Source of the DNA: Rhizobiales bacterium 2SD
GTDB lineage: Bacteria; Pseudomonadota; Alphaproteobacteria; Rhizobiales; Beijerinckiaceae
Length of the DNA stretch: 64,000 nucleotides
Reading direction: 5' to 3'
Assembly: GCA_005502805.1 (NCBI GenBank)
Contig: SCMY01000006.1
Span: 186,001 to 250,000 of the forward strand
Part shown: in pieces, positions 33,137 to 41,744 of the stretch
How the letters are laid out: the number at the start of each line of letters is the position of its first letter
How positions within the stretch are numbered: the stretch's first letter is position 1
The notes under the pieces: model-generated
Told to the model about the DNA's origin: nothing
Databases searched by the model: none
The model's input: only the letters and a program-made list of their open reading frames with translations
Translations under genes and position numbers: made by a program

Positions 33137-34653
33137 CAGGCGGCTCCTGCAAGGGCGGTGAAGGCGGCGTCGAGCTCGCGGCGCGCGGCGTCCTCGCGCC
33201 TGGCTGTCGCGGCGGCCGTGTCTTCAGCTGTCGTGAGCTCGGCGCGATAGGCGGCGAACGCCTCTCCAAGCGCCTTCGGTCCGGGACCGCCGAAGCGCTC
33301 GCGCAAGGCGACGAAGTTCTCCGGCGAGACGGCGATGGCGAAATCCTCGCGGCTGAGAGCAGGCTCGCGGCCCGCGGCGTGGCGGAAGGCGTCGAGGAAG
33401 GGCGCATAGCCGTCGCGCGGCAGGTCGCCATCTGCGGCGACGACGGCGCGGGCGACCGCGGAGGCGACCTCATGGGCGGCACGGAAGGAGAGTCCTTCCT
33501 TGCGCACCAGCGTGTCGGCGAGCTCGGTGATAGTGATGCAGGAGCGCCGGATGGTCTCGGCGACACGGCGGCTGTCGACCGAGAGCGCCGGCAGCAGGGC
33601 CGCGAGCAGGTCGAGCACGCGCCCGCCGCTCTCGAAGGTCTGGTAGCCGGCTTCCTGGGTCTCGCCTTCCGAATCGTTCATGTCGGTGAATGGCGTGTTG
33701 TGGACGATGTCGCGGGCCATGCGGGCGCGGCCGACCGTCTGCGAGGCGAGGTGCCGCAGATGCTCGATCGGCACCGGGTTGCGCTTCTGCGGCATGATCG
33801 AGGAGATCTGGACGAAGGCGTTGGGCACGTAGATCTGGCCGACCTCGAAGGCGGTCCAGAACTGCAGATCCTGGATCAGCCGGCCGAGATGCAGGAAGAC
33901 CAGCTCGATCGCGCTGAAGACGGCGGTCGTGTAGTCGACCGCGGCGATGCAGCCATAGGAGTTCCGCAACGGTGCCTTGAAGCCGAGCAGATGGGCGGTG
34001 CGGTGGCGATCGAGCGGGAAGCCCGAAGTGGTGATCGCGGCCGCTCCGAGCGGGCTGAGGTCGAGCAGTTCTCGCGCCTGCATCAGGCGCTGATGGTCGC
34101 GCAGCATCACCTCGATCGCGGCGGAGAGGTAGTGGCCGAGTGTCGAGGGCTGGGCGGGCTGGCCATGGGTATAGGCGACGATGAGCGTCGCCTTCTCGCG
34201 TTCGGCCAGCGTCAACGCGGCGGCGATCAGCGCACGCAGCTGCGCCGCGAGCCTGTCGAGCCGGGGCTTCAGCGCCAGCTTGAACAAGGTGTGGTCGATG
34301 TCGTTGCGCGAGCGGCCGGTGTGCAGGCGGCCATTGTCGTCAGGTTGCAGGCGCTTGCGCAGCTCGGCCTCGACCAGGAAGAAATAATCCTCGACTTCGC
34401 CGGTATAGGTCAGCGCCGCCGGATCGATCTCGCGCTCGATCGCGGTCAGGGCGCGAGCGATGCGCGAGGCTGTTTCCTTGGGGAGAATGCCGGTCTCGGC
34501 CAGCATGACGAGATGGGCGCGGTCGATGGCGCGAAAGCCCTCGACATGATGCGTCTTCGCGCCGTCGAAGAGCGGGCGCAGCACCGTCTCCTTGTAAACG
34601 GGATCGGGAAAGACGGAGGTGTCGCTGACGCGCGGGTCGGCGGGTTCGGTCAT
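33136..34653 (-). CDS. Argininosuccinate-lyase-family C-N lyase of non-standard context
   Basis: A 505-residue protein of the fumarase/aspartase superfamily. Conserved blocks are HTGRSRND (111-118), YTHGQPAQP (161-169, with His163) and the mobile loop SSIMPQKRNP (284-293, catalytic Ser284/285). It departs from ArgH: the block after RSRND reads IDHT where ArgH normally has QVAT, and the residue before SSIMP is Ile in place of Gly. It lies between permease and ATPase genes of an importer. Fumarate elimination from an N-substituted aspartate, as by EDDS lyase, fits better than arginine synthesis. This is inferred. Confidence 0.8.
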   Translation of the reverse strand: MTEPADPRVSDTSVFPDPVYKETVLRPLFDGAKTHHVEGFRAIDRAHLVMLAETGILPKETASRIARALTAIEREIDPAALTYTGEVEDYFFLVEAELRKRLQPDDNGRLHTGRSRNDIDHTLFKLALKPRLDRLAAQLRALIAAALTLAEREKATLIVAYTHGQPAQPSTLGHYLSAAIEVMLRDHQRLMQARELLDLSPLGAAAITTSGFPLDRHRTAHLLGFKAPLRNSYGCIAAVDYTTAVFSAIELVFLHLGRLIQDLQFWTAFEVGQIYVPNAFVQISSIMPQKRNPVPIEHLRHLASQTVGRARMARDIVHNTPFTDMNDSEGETQEAGYQTFESGGRVLDLLAALLPALSVDSRRVAETIRRSCITITELADTLVRKEGLSFRAAHEVASAVARAVVAADGDLPRDGYAPFLDAFRHAAGREPALSREDFAIAVSPENFVALRERFGGPGPKALGEAFAAYRAELTTAEDTAAATARREDAARRELDAAFTALAGAA

Positions 34654-34658
34654 CGAAC

Positions 34659-35501
34659 TTATCCTTTGAGCCCGGCGAGCACGACGCCGCGGACGATATA
34701 GCGCTGCAGCAGCAGGAAGACGGTGAGCGTCGGCAGGGTCGCCAACGCCGCGCCCGTCATGATCAGCTCCCACTGGACCTGCGCCTCGACGGCGTAGCTC
34801 GTGAGGCCGACGGGCAGGGTGTAGAGCTCCTTGCTGGTGGTCACGATCAGCGGCCAGATGAAGGCCGTCCAGTTGCTGAGGAAGGTGAAGATCGCCAGCG
34901 CCGAGAGCGCCGGCGTCACCAGCGGCAGGGCGATGCGCCAGAAGATCGCGAACTCGTTGAGGCCATCGACACGCGCCGCTTCGAGGAAGTCGTTCGGCAC
35001 CGTCTCGAAGAACTGCTTCATCAGGAAGGTGCCGAAGGCGGTCATCATGCCCGGGAACATGATGCCCCAATAGCTGTCGAGCCAGCCGAAGTTCTTGGCC
35101 ATGACATACCAGGGGATGACCAGCATCTCGGTCGGGATCATCAGGGTCGAGAGGATGGCGATGAAGACGAGATAGCGGCCGCGGAACTGGAACTTCGCCA
35201 GGGTGTAGCCGACGAGGCTGTCGAAGAAGACGTTGGAGAGCGTCACTGCGGTGGCGATGCCGAAGGAATTGGCGAACCAGCGCAGGAAGCGCCCGTCCGA
35301 GAGCACGGTGACGTAGTTGTCGAGCGTCGGATGCGCCGGGAAGAAGGCGAGATCGTAGATCTCGGAGGAATCCTTCAGCGAGGTCGCAAACATGAAGGCG
35401 AGTGGCGTCACCATCAGCAGGCCGCCGCCGAAGAGCAGCAGCCAGGCGAGGATGCGGCCGGGCTCGATCCGGCCGGACACCGGGGAGGCGATGGCGCTCA
35501 T
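34659..35501 (-). CDS. ABC transporter permease (MalG/UgpE type)
   Basis: A 280-residue protein with six helices. The EAA loop reads DFLEAARVDGLNEFAIFWRI and then ALPL. The start overlaps the stop of the preceding permease by one base, and the lyase gene follows five bases after its stop. It is part of the ABC system with binding protein 36474-37733. Confidence 0.93.
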   Translation of the reverse strand: MSAIASPVSGRIEPGRILAWLLLFGGGLLMVTPLAFMFATSLKDSSEIYDLAFFPAHPTLDNYVTVLSDGRFLRWFANSFGIATAVTLSNVFFDSLVGYTLAKFQFRGRYLVFIAILSTLMIPTEMLVIPWYVMAKNFGWLDSYWGIMFPGMMTAFGTFLMKQFFETVPNDFLEAARVDGLNEFAIFWRIALPLVTPALSALAIFTFLSNWTAFIWPLIVTTSKELYTLPVGLTSYAVEAQVQWELIMTGAALATLPTLTVFLLLQRYIVRGVVLAGLKG

Positions 35502-36436
35502 CAGCGGTCCCTCAGCAGGCGCAGCTGCAGCAGCGAGATGCAGAGCAGGACGAGGAAGAGCACGACGGTCTGCGCCGCGGCATAGCCCATGTCGAAGGAG
35601 GAGAAGGCGGTCTGGTAGATCATCAGCACGAGCGGCTTGGTCGCGTTCAGCGGCCCGCCGGGATCGCTGCTCGTCTGGCTGGTCATGTTGTAGACCTGAT
35701 CGAAGATCCGCAGGAAACCGATCGAGGAGAAGACGACGAGGAAGATGATCGTCGGCTTCAGGAGCGGCAGCGTGATCTTGCGGAGGATGGCGAGCTCGGG
35801 GAGCCCGTCGATCCGCGCCGCCTCGTAATAAGTCGTCGGAATGGCGCGCAGGCCGGCGAGGAAGATCACCACCTGGAAGCCGAGACCGGCCCAGATCGCC
35901 GGCGCCAGCACGGCCGGCAGCGCCTGCGTGGTCGAACGCAGGAAGGGCTGCTGGGCGATGCCGAGCCCGGCGAGCAGGTTGTTGAACAGGCCGATCGGCA
36001 CCGGCTGGTAGAACCAGCGCCAGACCCAGGCCATCGCCGCCGCGGTGGTCAGGAAGGGCAGGAAATACAGCGCCCGAATGAAGCCGTGCATGAAGCGGAC
36101 GCGGTCGAGATGGTAGGCGATCACGAAGGCGAGGATCAGGCTGACCGGCGTCCCGATGACGAGGTAGAGGAAGGTGTTGCCGAACACTTTCCAGAATACC
36201 GGGTCGGCGAGCAGGCGTTCGAAATTAGCCAGCCCGACGAAAACGGGCGGCGTCATCAGGTTCCACTTCGTGGTCGAGATCACGAAGGCCTCGACCGTCG
36301 GGTAGAAGCGGATCAGCCCGTAGAACAGGATCGGCACGGCGAGGAACGCCCAGGCCCAGACCACCTGCTTCTGCTGCAGGCTGAGGCCCTGCCAGAGGCG
36401 CCCGCCGGAGCGGGCGACATCGGTGTAGGTGGTCAT
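35501..36436 (-). CDS. ABC transporter permease (MalF/UgpA type)
   Basis: A 311-residue protein with six helices and the EAA loop TYYEAARIDGLPELAILRKI followed by TLPL. The start at 36436 lies 37 bases after the binding-protein stop. It pairs with the permease at 34659-35501. Confidence 0.93.
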   Translation of the reverse strand: MTTYTDVARSGGRLWQGLSLQQKQVVWAWAFLAVPILFYGLIRFYPTVEAFVISTTKWNLMTPPVFVGLANFERLLADPVFWKVFGNTFLYLVIGTPVSLILAFVIAYHLDRVRFMHGFIRALYFLPFLTTAAAMAWVWRWFYQPVPIGLFNNLLAGLGIAQQPFLRSTTQALPAVLAPAIWAGLGFQVVIFLAGLRAIPTTYYEAARIDGLPELAILRKITLPLLKPTIIFLVVFSSIGFLRIFDQVYNMTSQTSSDPGGPLNATKPLVLMIYQTAFSSFDMGYAAAQTVVLFLVLLCISLLQLRLLRDR

Positions 36437-36473
36437 GCGCGTCCTGCCCTGACGTCTGCTCGGACGATCGCCG

Positions 36474-37733
36474 TCACTTCTTGTAGAAGCGGTCGAGGAT
36501 CGCCTGCTCGGCCTTGGCCGCCTCCGCGAGCGCCGCCTTCGGCTCCTGGTTCTGCAGCAGCACGCGATTGGCCATGTCGAGGATGACCTGGCGCTGGGGC
36601 AGCTCGTCAACGAACACCGTCGCCTGCGAATAGTTCAGCGCCTTCAGGAACGGGCCGTAGACCGGGTGGTTGAGGTTCTTCTCGGTCTCGGCCGCCGTCT
36701 TGCGGGCCGGCAATTCGCCGACCGTCTCCAGCCAGAGCTGCATCGCCTCGGGCGAGGTGACGAAGGCCATGAATTTCTTGGCAGCCTCGAGCTTCTCGCC
36801 GGAGGGCTTGGTGGTGATGGCGTTGACCCAGTAGCTGGCGAAGTTCGACTTGGTCCCGTCCGGGCCGGCCGGCAGTTCGGCGACGCCCCATTCGAAATTC
36901 TTGATGCCGCCGAAGGCGCCGAGGCGGAAGGAGCCGTCGATCGTCATCGCGGCGCGGCCGGCGCGGAAGGCGGCCTGGCCTTCGTCCATGAAGCCGGCGA
37001 GGCCGACCTTGTGGGTGCGCTGGAGATCGGCATACCAGGCGAGCGACTTGGCGCCGGCCTCGCTGTCATAGGCGACGGTCTTGTTGTCGTCGGAATAGGG
37101 CTTGCCGCCCATCTGGCGCAGCAGCACCTCGCGCCACCAATGGTAGTCCTGGCCGGGCATGTCGAGCGTCACGCCGGCCTGCAGCATGTTGCCGGCTCCG
37201 TCGCGCTTGGTCGTCTTCTTGGCGGCGTCGAGGAACTCGTCGAGGGTCTTCGGCGGCTTGGCCGGATCGAGCCCGGCCTCCTGGAAGATCTTCTTGTTGT
37301 AGAACAGCGCCAGCGAGCGCACCGCCGTCGGCAGGGCGTAATACTCGCCCTCGCGCTTCATCGCCGAGACGATCGGGTAGAACTCCTTCTCGATCATCTC
37401 CGGCGGGAAGGCGTCGCGTGGCAGCGGCCGGATGACCTTGCCGGCGATGAAATTGTCGACCCAGCCATAGAACAGCTGCACGACATCCGGGCCCTGGCCG
37501 GCGGGCGCAGCCGCGACGATCTTGGTCTGGTAGTCGGCATAGGGGAAGGTCGTGTGCTTGACCTTGATGTTCGGGTTTGCGGCCTCGAAGCGCTTGATCA
37601 GCTCGTTCATCGCCTTGATGCGGGCGTCGAACACATACTGCCAATACTCGATCTCGACCGCCTGGGCGCGGGCTCCGGCGATCGCGCCGACCGACATCGC
37701 CAAGCCCAGCAAGAATCCGCGAAAGCCGCGCAT
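36474..37733 (-). CDS. ABC extracellular solute-binding protein, family 1
   Basis: A 419-residue protein with a Sec signal peptide (FRGFLLGLAMSVGAIAGARA) ahead of AVEIEYWQYVFD. ATG 37733 follows a strong GGGAGGA; an ATG 15 bases earlier is part of that site. The fold is maltose/glycerol-3-phosphate-binding type (VRSLALFYNKKIFQEAGLDP). It is the first gene of a seven-gene operon facing the ROK repressor. The ligand is unknown and may be a sugar conjugate. Confidence 0.92.
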   Translation of the reverse strand: MRGFRGFLLGLAMSVGAIAGARAQAVEIEYWQYVFDARIKAMNELIKRFEAANPNIKVKHTTFPYADYQTKIVAAAPAGQGPDVVQLFYGWVDNFIAGKVIRPLPRDAFPPEMIEKEFYPIVSAMKREGEYYALPTAVRSLALFYNKKIFQEAGLDPAKPPKTLDEFLDAAKKTTKRDGAGNMLQAGVTLDMPGQDYHWWREVLLRQMGGKPYSDDNKTVAYDSEAGAKSLAWYADLQRTHKVGLAGFMDEGQAAFRAGRAAMTIDGSFRLGAFGGIKNFEWGVAELPAGPDGTKSNFASYWVNAITTKPSGEKLEAAKKFMAFVTSPEAMQLWLETVGELPARKTAAETEKNLNHPVYGPFLKALNYSQATVFVDELPQRQVILDMANRVLLQNQEPKAALAEAAKAEQAILDRFYKK

Positions 37734-37836
37734 GGTCTTCCTCCCCATCTGGTTGCGACGCTCGCCTGCATCGGCTCCCGGCCGGCGAAGCATCCAAGCC
37801 ACCATGCTTTTCCGGCTGCCTGTCTGCTGTCAATCG

Positions 37837-37861
37837 ATTAATTCACTTGAGTTGGATTAAT
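37837..37861. promoter_or_regulatory. Probable ROK operator
   Basis: A 25-bp imperfect palindrome with perfect ATTAAT ends (37837-37842, 37856-37861) and a partly symmetric core. It is in the only AT-rich stretch of the gap between the divergent binding-protein and ROK genes. It ends 15 bases before the ROK ATG. Position and form suit a NagC/XylR-type repressor acting on both promoters. Confidence 0.6.
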
Positions 37862-37875
37862 GGCCAGCGCAGCTT

Positions 37876-39162
37876 GTGGATGCCCAGGAGAACCCATCGC
37901 CGATGCCGCATCGCAAGCCGCCTGCCGCTCACAGCGCCGCTCTCGGCACCAACCCGGAGCGGGCACGCCGCCATAACCGGCGGGTCGTGCTGGAAACCTT
38001 GCGCCAGCATGGCCGGCTCGGCCGCTCGGACATCGCCAGCCTGACCCGGCTGACCGCACAGGCAGTCTCGAACATCGTCGCCGAACTCCTCGACGAGGGC
38101 TTTCTGGTGGAGCTCGGGCGACGGCGCACGGCGCGCGGCCAGCCGCCGGTCGAGTTCGCGCTCAACGCTGACGGCGGCGTAACCGCCGGCATGGAGATCG
38201 CAGCTGATCACATCACGACCGTGCTCGTCGACCTTGCCGGCGAGGTCAGGGCGCAACGCGTCGCGCCCTTGCCTGATCTGGCGGTCGAGGCGGTGCAGGC
38301 GCTGGCGGCTGGCGAGCTTGCGCGGGCGCGGGCGGCGAAGAGCATGCCCGAGCGCCTGCTCGGCTGCGGCGTGGTGATGCCCGGCCCCTTCGATTTCGAG
38401 GGTACGCTCACCGTCGGCGCGACGGCGCTGCCGGGCTGGACCGGGCAGGATGTGACGGCGCTGATGAGTTCGGCGCTCGACACGCCGGTGACGATCGAGA
38501 ACGACGCCACGGCGGCGGCGGTCGGGGAGCATCTCTACGGCGTCGGCCGCAATCTCAGGCACTTCTGCCTGGTCTATTTCGGCCTCGGGCTGGGTCTCGG
38601 GCTGATGCTCGGCGGCGAACCCTATCGCGGCGCCCAGGGCAATGCGGGCGAGATCGGGCATCTTCCGGCGGTGCCGCAGGGGCTGCCTTGCGTCTGCGGC
38701 CGCGAAGGCTGCCTCGAACGCTATGTCTCGCCACCGGCGCTGCAGGAGACCCTGCGCCTGGCCGGTATGGGGCAGGTCGATGCCGCCGGCATCGCCCGAC
38801 TCCACATCGAAGGGCACCCCGCTATCCAGGCCTGGATCGCGCAGGCCGGGCAATTGCTCTCGCCGGTTCTCGCCATGCTGGAGAGCCTGTTCGATCCGGA
38901 GACCATCGTGCTCGGGGGCGCGCTGCCAGACAGCGTCATCGATGCGCTGATCCTGGCAGCCGGGCCGCTGCCGCTCTCGGTCGCAAGGCGTGGCGACCGT
39001 ACGATCCCGCGCATCCAGCGCGGCACCACCGGCCAGTTGACGGCTGCGCTCGGCGCCGCCGCGCTGCCCTTGCTCGATGCGACCGCGCCGCGCCTGGTGC
39101 GCAATCCGGCGGCCGGCGATCCGGCGCAGTCTGCTGCCGCCGACGCAGTGCCGGCCACATAG
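37876..39162 (+). CDS. ROK-family transcriptional repressor
   Basis: A 428-residue protein with an N-terminal winged HTH (about 37-75, LGRSDIASLTRLTAQAVSNI) and a ROK sugar-kinase-like domain. The ROK domain has ExGH (259-262), Asn209-Asp210 and the zinc motif CVCGREGC (272-279). Such regulators bind a sugar or sugar phosphate. It is divergent from the ABC/lyase/kinase operon, which it very probably controls. ATG 37903, with AGGAGA upstream, is an alternative start. Confidence 0.92.
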   Translation: MDAQENPSPMPHRKPPAAHSAALGTNPERARRHNRRVVLETLRQHGRLGRSDIASLTRLTAQAVSNIVAELLDEGFLVELGRRRTARGQPPVEFALNADGGVTAGMEIAADHITTVLVDLAGEVRAQRVAPLPDLAVEAVQALAAGELARARAAKSMPERLLGCGVVMPGPFDFEGTLTVGATALPGWTGQDVTALMSSALDTPVTIENDATAAAVGEHLYGVGRNLRHFCLVYFGLGLGLGLMLGGEPYRGAQGNAGEIGHLPAVPQGLPCVCGREGCLERYVSPPALQETLRLAGMGQVDAAGIARLHIEGHPAIQAWIAQAGQLLSPVLAMLESLFDPETIVLGGALPDSVIDALILAAGPLPLSVARRGDRTIPRIQRGTTGQLTAALGAAALPLLDATAPRLVRNPAAGDPAQSAAADAVPAT

Positions 39163-39266
39163 CGTCGGCCTGGTCGCTGCAGGGGCCACCATGGCGGCGA
39201 TCAACAGGTCGAGACCGGTTGATCGCCATGCTGCGCCAGCCTGGTTTTTCCGCTAACTGAGAGGCG

Positions 39267-40211
39267 ATGCGAGTCGTTCGTCCGGGGTCGATCGAACCGT
39301 CGCGCCTTTCGGGGATTGATCTTGGCAAGGCTCTTGCTAACGAGCCTGGACGAGCGATTGGAGATGCCGGCCGGATGCTGGAGTTCGAAGGGCGCGGCTT
39401 GCGCCGGATCAGAGTGCTGCGGCCGCCGCAGATGTCGAGCTGGACGCGCGAGACCGTCGGGCAGCAGGCGCTTGCCAGTGCTTCGCCGGCGACCGAGCTC
39501 AGGATCGCCTCCTACAACATCCACAAGGCTGTGGGCCGCGACCGCCGCTTCGATCCCGACCGGATCATCGAGGTGATCCGCCAGATCGATGCCGATGTCG
39601 TCGCCCTGCAGGAGGCCGACCAGCGCTTTGGCGAGCGCGCCGGCCTGCTCGATCTCGCCAGGCTCGAGCGTCGCACGGGACTGAAGCCGGTGCCGGTGCA
39701 GAGCGCCTGGCAGGGCCATGGCTGGCACGGCAATGTCGTGCTCTTCCGCGATGGCGCCGTCACCGCGACGCGCCAGCTCGTCTTGCCCGGTGTCGAGCCG
39801 CGCGGAGCGCTGATCGCCGATCTCACCGTCTGCGGCTCGCCGATCCGGGTGGTCGCGGCGCATCTGGGTCTGCTGCGCCATTCGCGCTCGCGCCAGGTCG
39901 AGACGCTGATCAATGCCTCCAAGCCGACCGACGGGCGCCCGATTTTCCTGATGGGCGACCTCAACGAGTGGCGGATCGGCAAGAAATCGAGCCTGCACGG
40001 GCTGGCGCCGAAATTCGGGCCGCTGCAGGCGGCAATCCCGAGCTTTCCCGCGCGCTTCCCGATCTGGGCGCTCGATCGTATCGTCGCTTATCCTGCCGAG
40101 ACGATCACGCAGGTCCAGCTTCATGACACCGAACTGTCGCGGCTGGCCTCCGATCACCTGCCGATCAAGGCGGTGGTGCACCTGCCCGGCGAGGAGCGCC
40201 AGGCGCATTAG
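39267..40211 (+). CDS. Endonuclease/exonuclease/phosphatase-family protein
   Basis: Up to 314 residues. The fold motifs are clear: RIASYNIHKAVG, LQEAD (metal-binding Glu), MGDLNEWR and the final SDHLPI (catalytic Asp-His). The first 55 or so residues before SSWTRE have no family resemblance, so the true start may be ATG 39375 or 39432; ATG 39267 has a closely placed GAGAGG. The substrate (nucleic acid or phosphoester) cannot be assigned. It is not obviously linked to its neighbours. Confidence 0.75.
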   Translation: MRVVRPGSIEPSRLSGIDLGKALANEPGRAIGDAGRMLEFEGRGLRRIRVLRPPQMSSWTRETVGQQALASASPATELRIASYNIHKAVGRDRRFDPDRIIEVIRQIDADVVALQEADQRFGERAGLLDLARLERRTGLKPVPVQSAWQGHGWHGNVVLFRDGAVTATRQLVLPGVEPRGALIADLTVCGSPIRVVAAHLGLLRHSRSRQVETLINASKPTDGRPIFLMGDLNEWRIGKKSSLHGLAPKFGPLQAAIPSFPARFPIWALDRIVAYPAETITQVQLHDTELSRLASDHLPIKAVVHLPGEERQAH

Positions 40212-40263
40212 CTTGAACAGGATTGACGGTGAGGCGCCGATCCAATTCGCTTGACGAGATTAT

Positions 40264-40276
40264 ATAGGAATCCTAT
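40264..40276. promoter_or_regulatory. MarR operator candidate
   Basis: ATAGGA-A-TCCTAT is a perfect odd-centred palindrome in an AT-rich island, ending nine bases before the MarR gene start. It overlaps the expected promoter, the standard autorepression layout. Confidence 0.6.
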
Positions 40277-40285
40277 TCAAATGAC

Positions 40286-40960
40286 ATGACGATCTTCGAC
40301 GCCAGCTCCGAGCCTCTGCCGCGCCGTCTTCGCGATGGGCTGGAGCGGCTTGCGAGCGTGCTGAAGGCCGATCAATGGTTTGCGGCGAACTCGGTCGGGC
40401 TCAATCCGACCCAGGCTCATGTGCTCTCCTTCCTCGCCGGTCGCGGCGAAGCTGGAATGCGGGTCAAGGCCATTGCCGAGCATCTCGGCGTGACGCAGCC
40501 GACGGCGACGGATTCGATCGCGGCGCTGGAACGGAAAGCGCTGGTCGTAAAAGGACCAGACGCCAGCGATGCACGGGCAGTAGCCGTGAAGGTTACACAA
40601 GCCGGACGCGACGCAGTCAAGGCGATCGGGCTCTCGAGCATGGCGACAGAAACGGCGCTGGCGAGCCTTTCCGCTGCTGAACAGGCTGACCTGCTGCTGC
40701 TTACCGTCAAGCTGATCCGCTCGCTACAGATTGCCGGCGCCCTGCCGGAGCAGCGCACCTGCGTGACCTGCCGCCATTTCCGGCCGAACGCCCATCCCGG
40801 CGCTGACGCGCCGCATCATTGCGCCTTCGTGAACGCCGCTTTCGGGACCCGGCATCTCCGGCTCGATTGCGGCGAGCATGAAACCGCGGAGCCGTCCGCC
40901 CAGGCTGCCACCTGGCGGACTTTCACAAGGGCTTCCGCACCCCTCCAGACGAACCGCTAG
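40286..40960 (+). CDS. MarR-type regulator with C-terminal cysteine cluster
   Basis: A 224-residue protein, longer than the usual 140-160. Residues 10-150 form a MarR winged helix (recognition segment HLGVTQPTATDSIAALERK). A tail of about 70 residues follows, carrying Cys159-x2-Cys162, His164, His177-His178-Cys179 and Cys195. Four cysteines in this arrangement suggest a bound zinc or Fe-S cluster and hence metal or redox sensing. It is 18 bases upstream of a secreted unknown gene, probably its co-transcribed target. Confidence 0.8.
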   Translation: MTIFDASSEPLPRRLRDGLERLASVLKADQWFAANSVGLNPTQAHVLSFLAGRGEAGMRVKAIAEHLGVTQPTATDSIAALERKALVVKGPDASDARAVAVKVTQAGRDAVKAIGLSSMATETALASLSAAEQADLLLLTVKLIRSLQIAGALPEQRTCVTCRHFRPNAHPGADAPHHCAFVNAAFGTRHLRLDCGEHETAEPSAQAATWRTFTRASAPLQTNR

Positions 40961-40978
40961 GCAGGAAGGATCAAGATC

Positions 40979-41698
40979 ATGAGGACAAATGGGCTGCGGG
41001 GCATCGGCCTCGCCGCAACGGCTGCGCTTTGCCTGATCGGCGCGGCCGGCGCACATGAGATCAAGAGCGCCAGCAATCAGGCGGTGCAGGCTTCGTTCGA
41101 TATCGTCGAGACGACGATCACCACCGACAAAAACCATGCCGTCTTCCGCAATCGCTTGCGCGGCGATGCCGGCGTGGCCAAGCCGACTGCCACCGGCAAG
41201 TTCGCCGGCTCCGAGGTCTATGCCTATGTCTGGCCGACTTCGCTCGACAGCGCCGAGGTCGGCTTCGACAAGGGCCAGGGCATCGTCGCCCTCGCCGTCA
41301 CCTTCCATCCCGATTTCGACGACGGCGCCAAGGGCGCGAAGAACCGCGACGTCTGGCATCCGCACTGGGTCGTGCTGGCCGAGGACAAGGCCTGCGGCGG
41401 CGGGCTGAAGGTGCGCGACATCCCCGACGGCGCGAAGCCGCGCGTGCCCGAGACCTGGCCCGGCGTGCCACTACTGATCGACAGCCCGGCCTATAGGACT
41501 GCGCTCACCGGCAGCACGGTCGAGGTCCATGTCCCGCTCGATAAGCTCGGCGCGCTGAAGGGCGCTTCCTTCGACGGCGTCACCGCGGGCCTGCGCGTCA
41601 ACGCCAATCTGCATGCGCCGCTGCTCTGCGTCGCCAATGTCTTCAAGGTCGCCTCGGGCAATCTCAGCCTGCCTGGCAAGGTCACGCCGGCGAAGTAG
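40979..41698 (+). CDS. Secreted protein of unknown function
   Basis: A 239-residue protein with a Sec signal peptide cleaved near GAAGA-HEIK. The mature domain is probably mostly beta-strand (for example GSEVYAYVWPTSLDSAEVGF). It has two cysteines (ACGGG, LLCVA) and a DVWHPHWV segment with two histidines next to tryptophans that might bind a metal. A good AAGGA site precedes ATG 40979. I do not recognise the family. Co-transcription with a cysteine-rich MarR regulator suggests a role tied to metal or redox state. A hairpin ends the unit. Confidence 0.7.
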   Translation: MRTNGLRGIGLAATAALCLIGAAGAHEIKSASNQAVQASFDIVETTITTDKNHAVFRNRLRGDAGVAKPTATGKFAGSEVYAYVWPTSLDSAEVGFDKGQGIVALAVTFHPDFDDGAKGAKNRDVWHPHWVVLAEDKACGGGLKVRDIPDGAKPRVPETWPGVPLLIDSPAYRTALTGSTVEVHVPLDKLGALKGASFDGVTAGLRVNANLHAPLLCVANVFKVASGNLSLPGKVTPAK

Positions 41699-41716
41699 GC
41701 GCAAGAACAAGGTGGA

Positions 41717-41744
41717 CGGTGCGCCGACTGCCATCGGCGCACCG
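41717..41744 (+). terminator. Hairpin terminator after the secreted unknown
   Basis: A perfect 11-bp stem (CGGTGCGCCGA and its complement) with a six-base loop starts 18 bases after the stop codon. It lacks a T-run. It is placed where the MarR/secreted-protein unit should end. Confidence 0.65.

Noticed and set aside
33136..34653. Calling the lyase ArgH (arginine biosynthesis)
   Set aside because: It sits inside a sugar-type ABC operon with overlapping neighbours and has altered signature residues, so the family name is used without the argH symbol.
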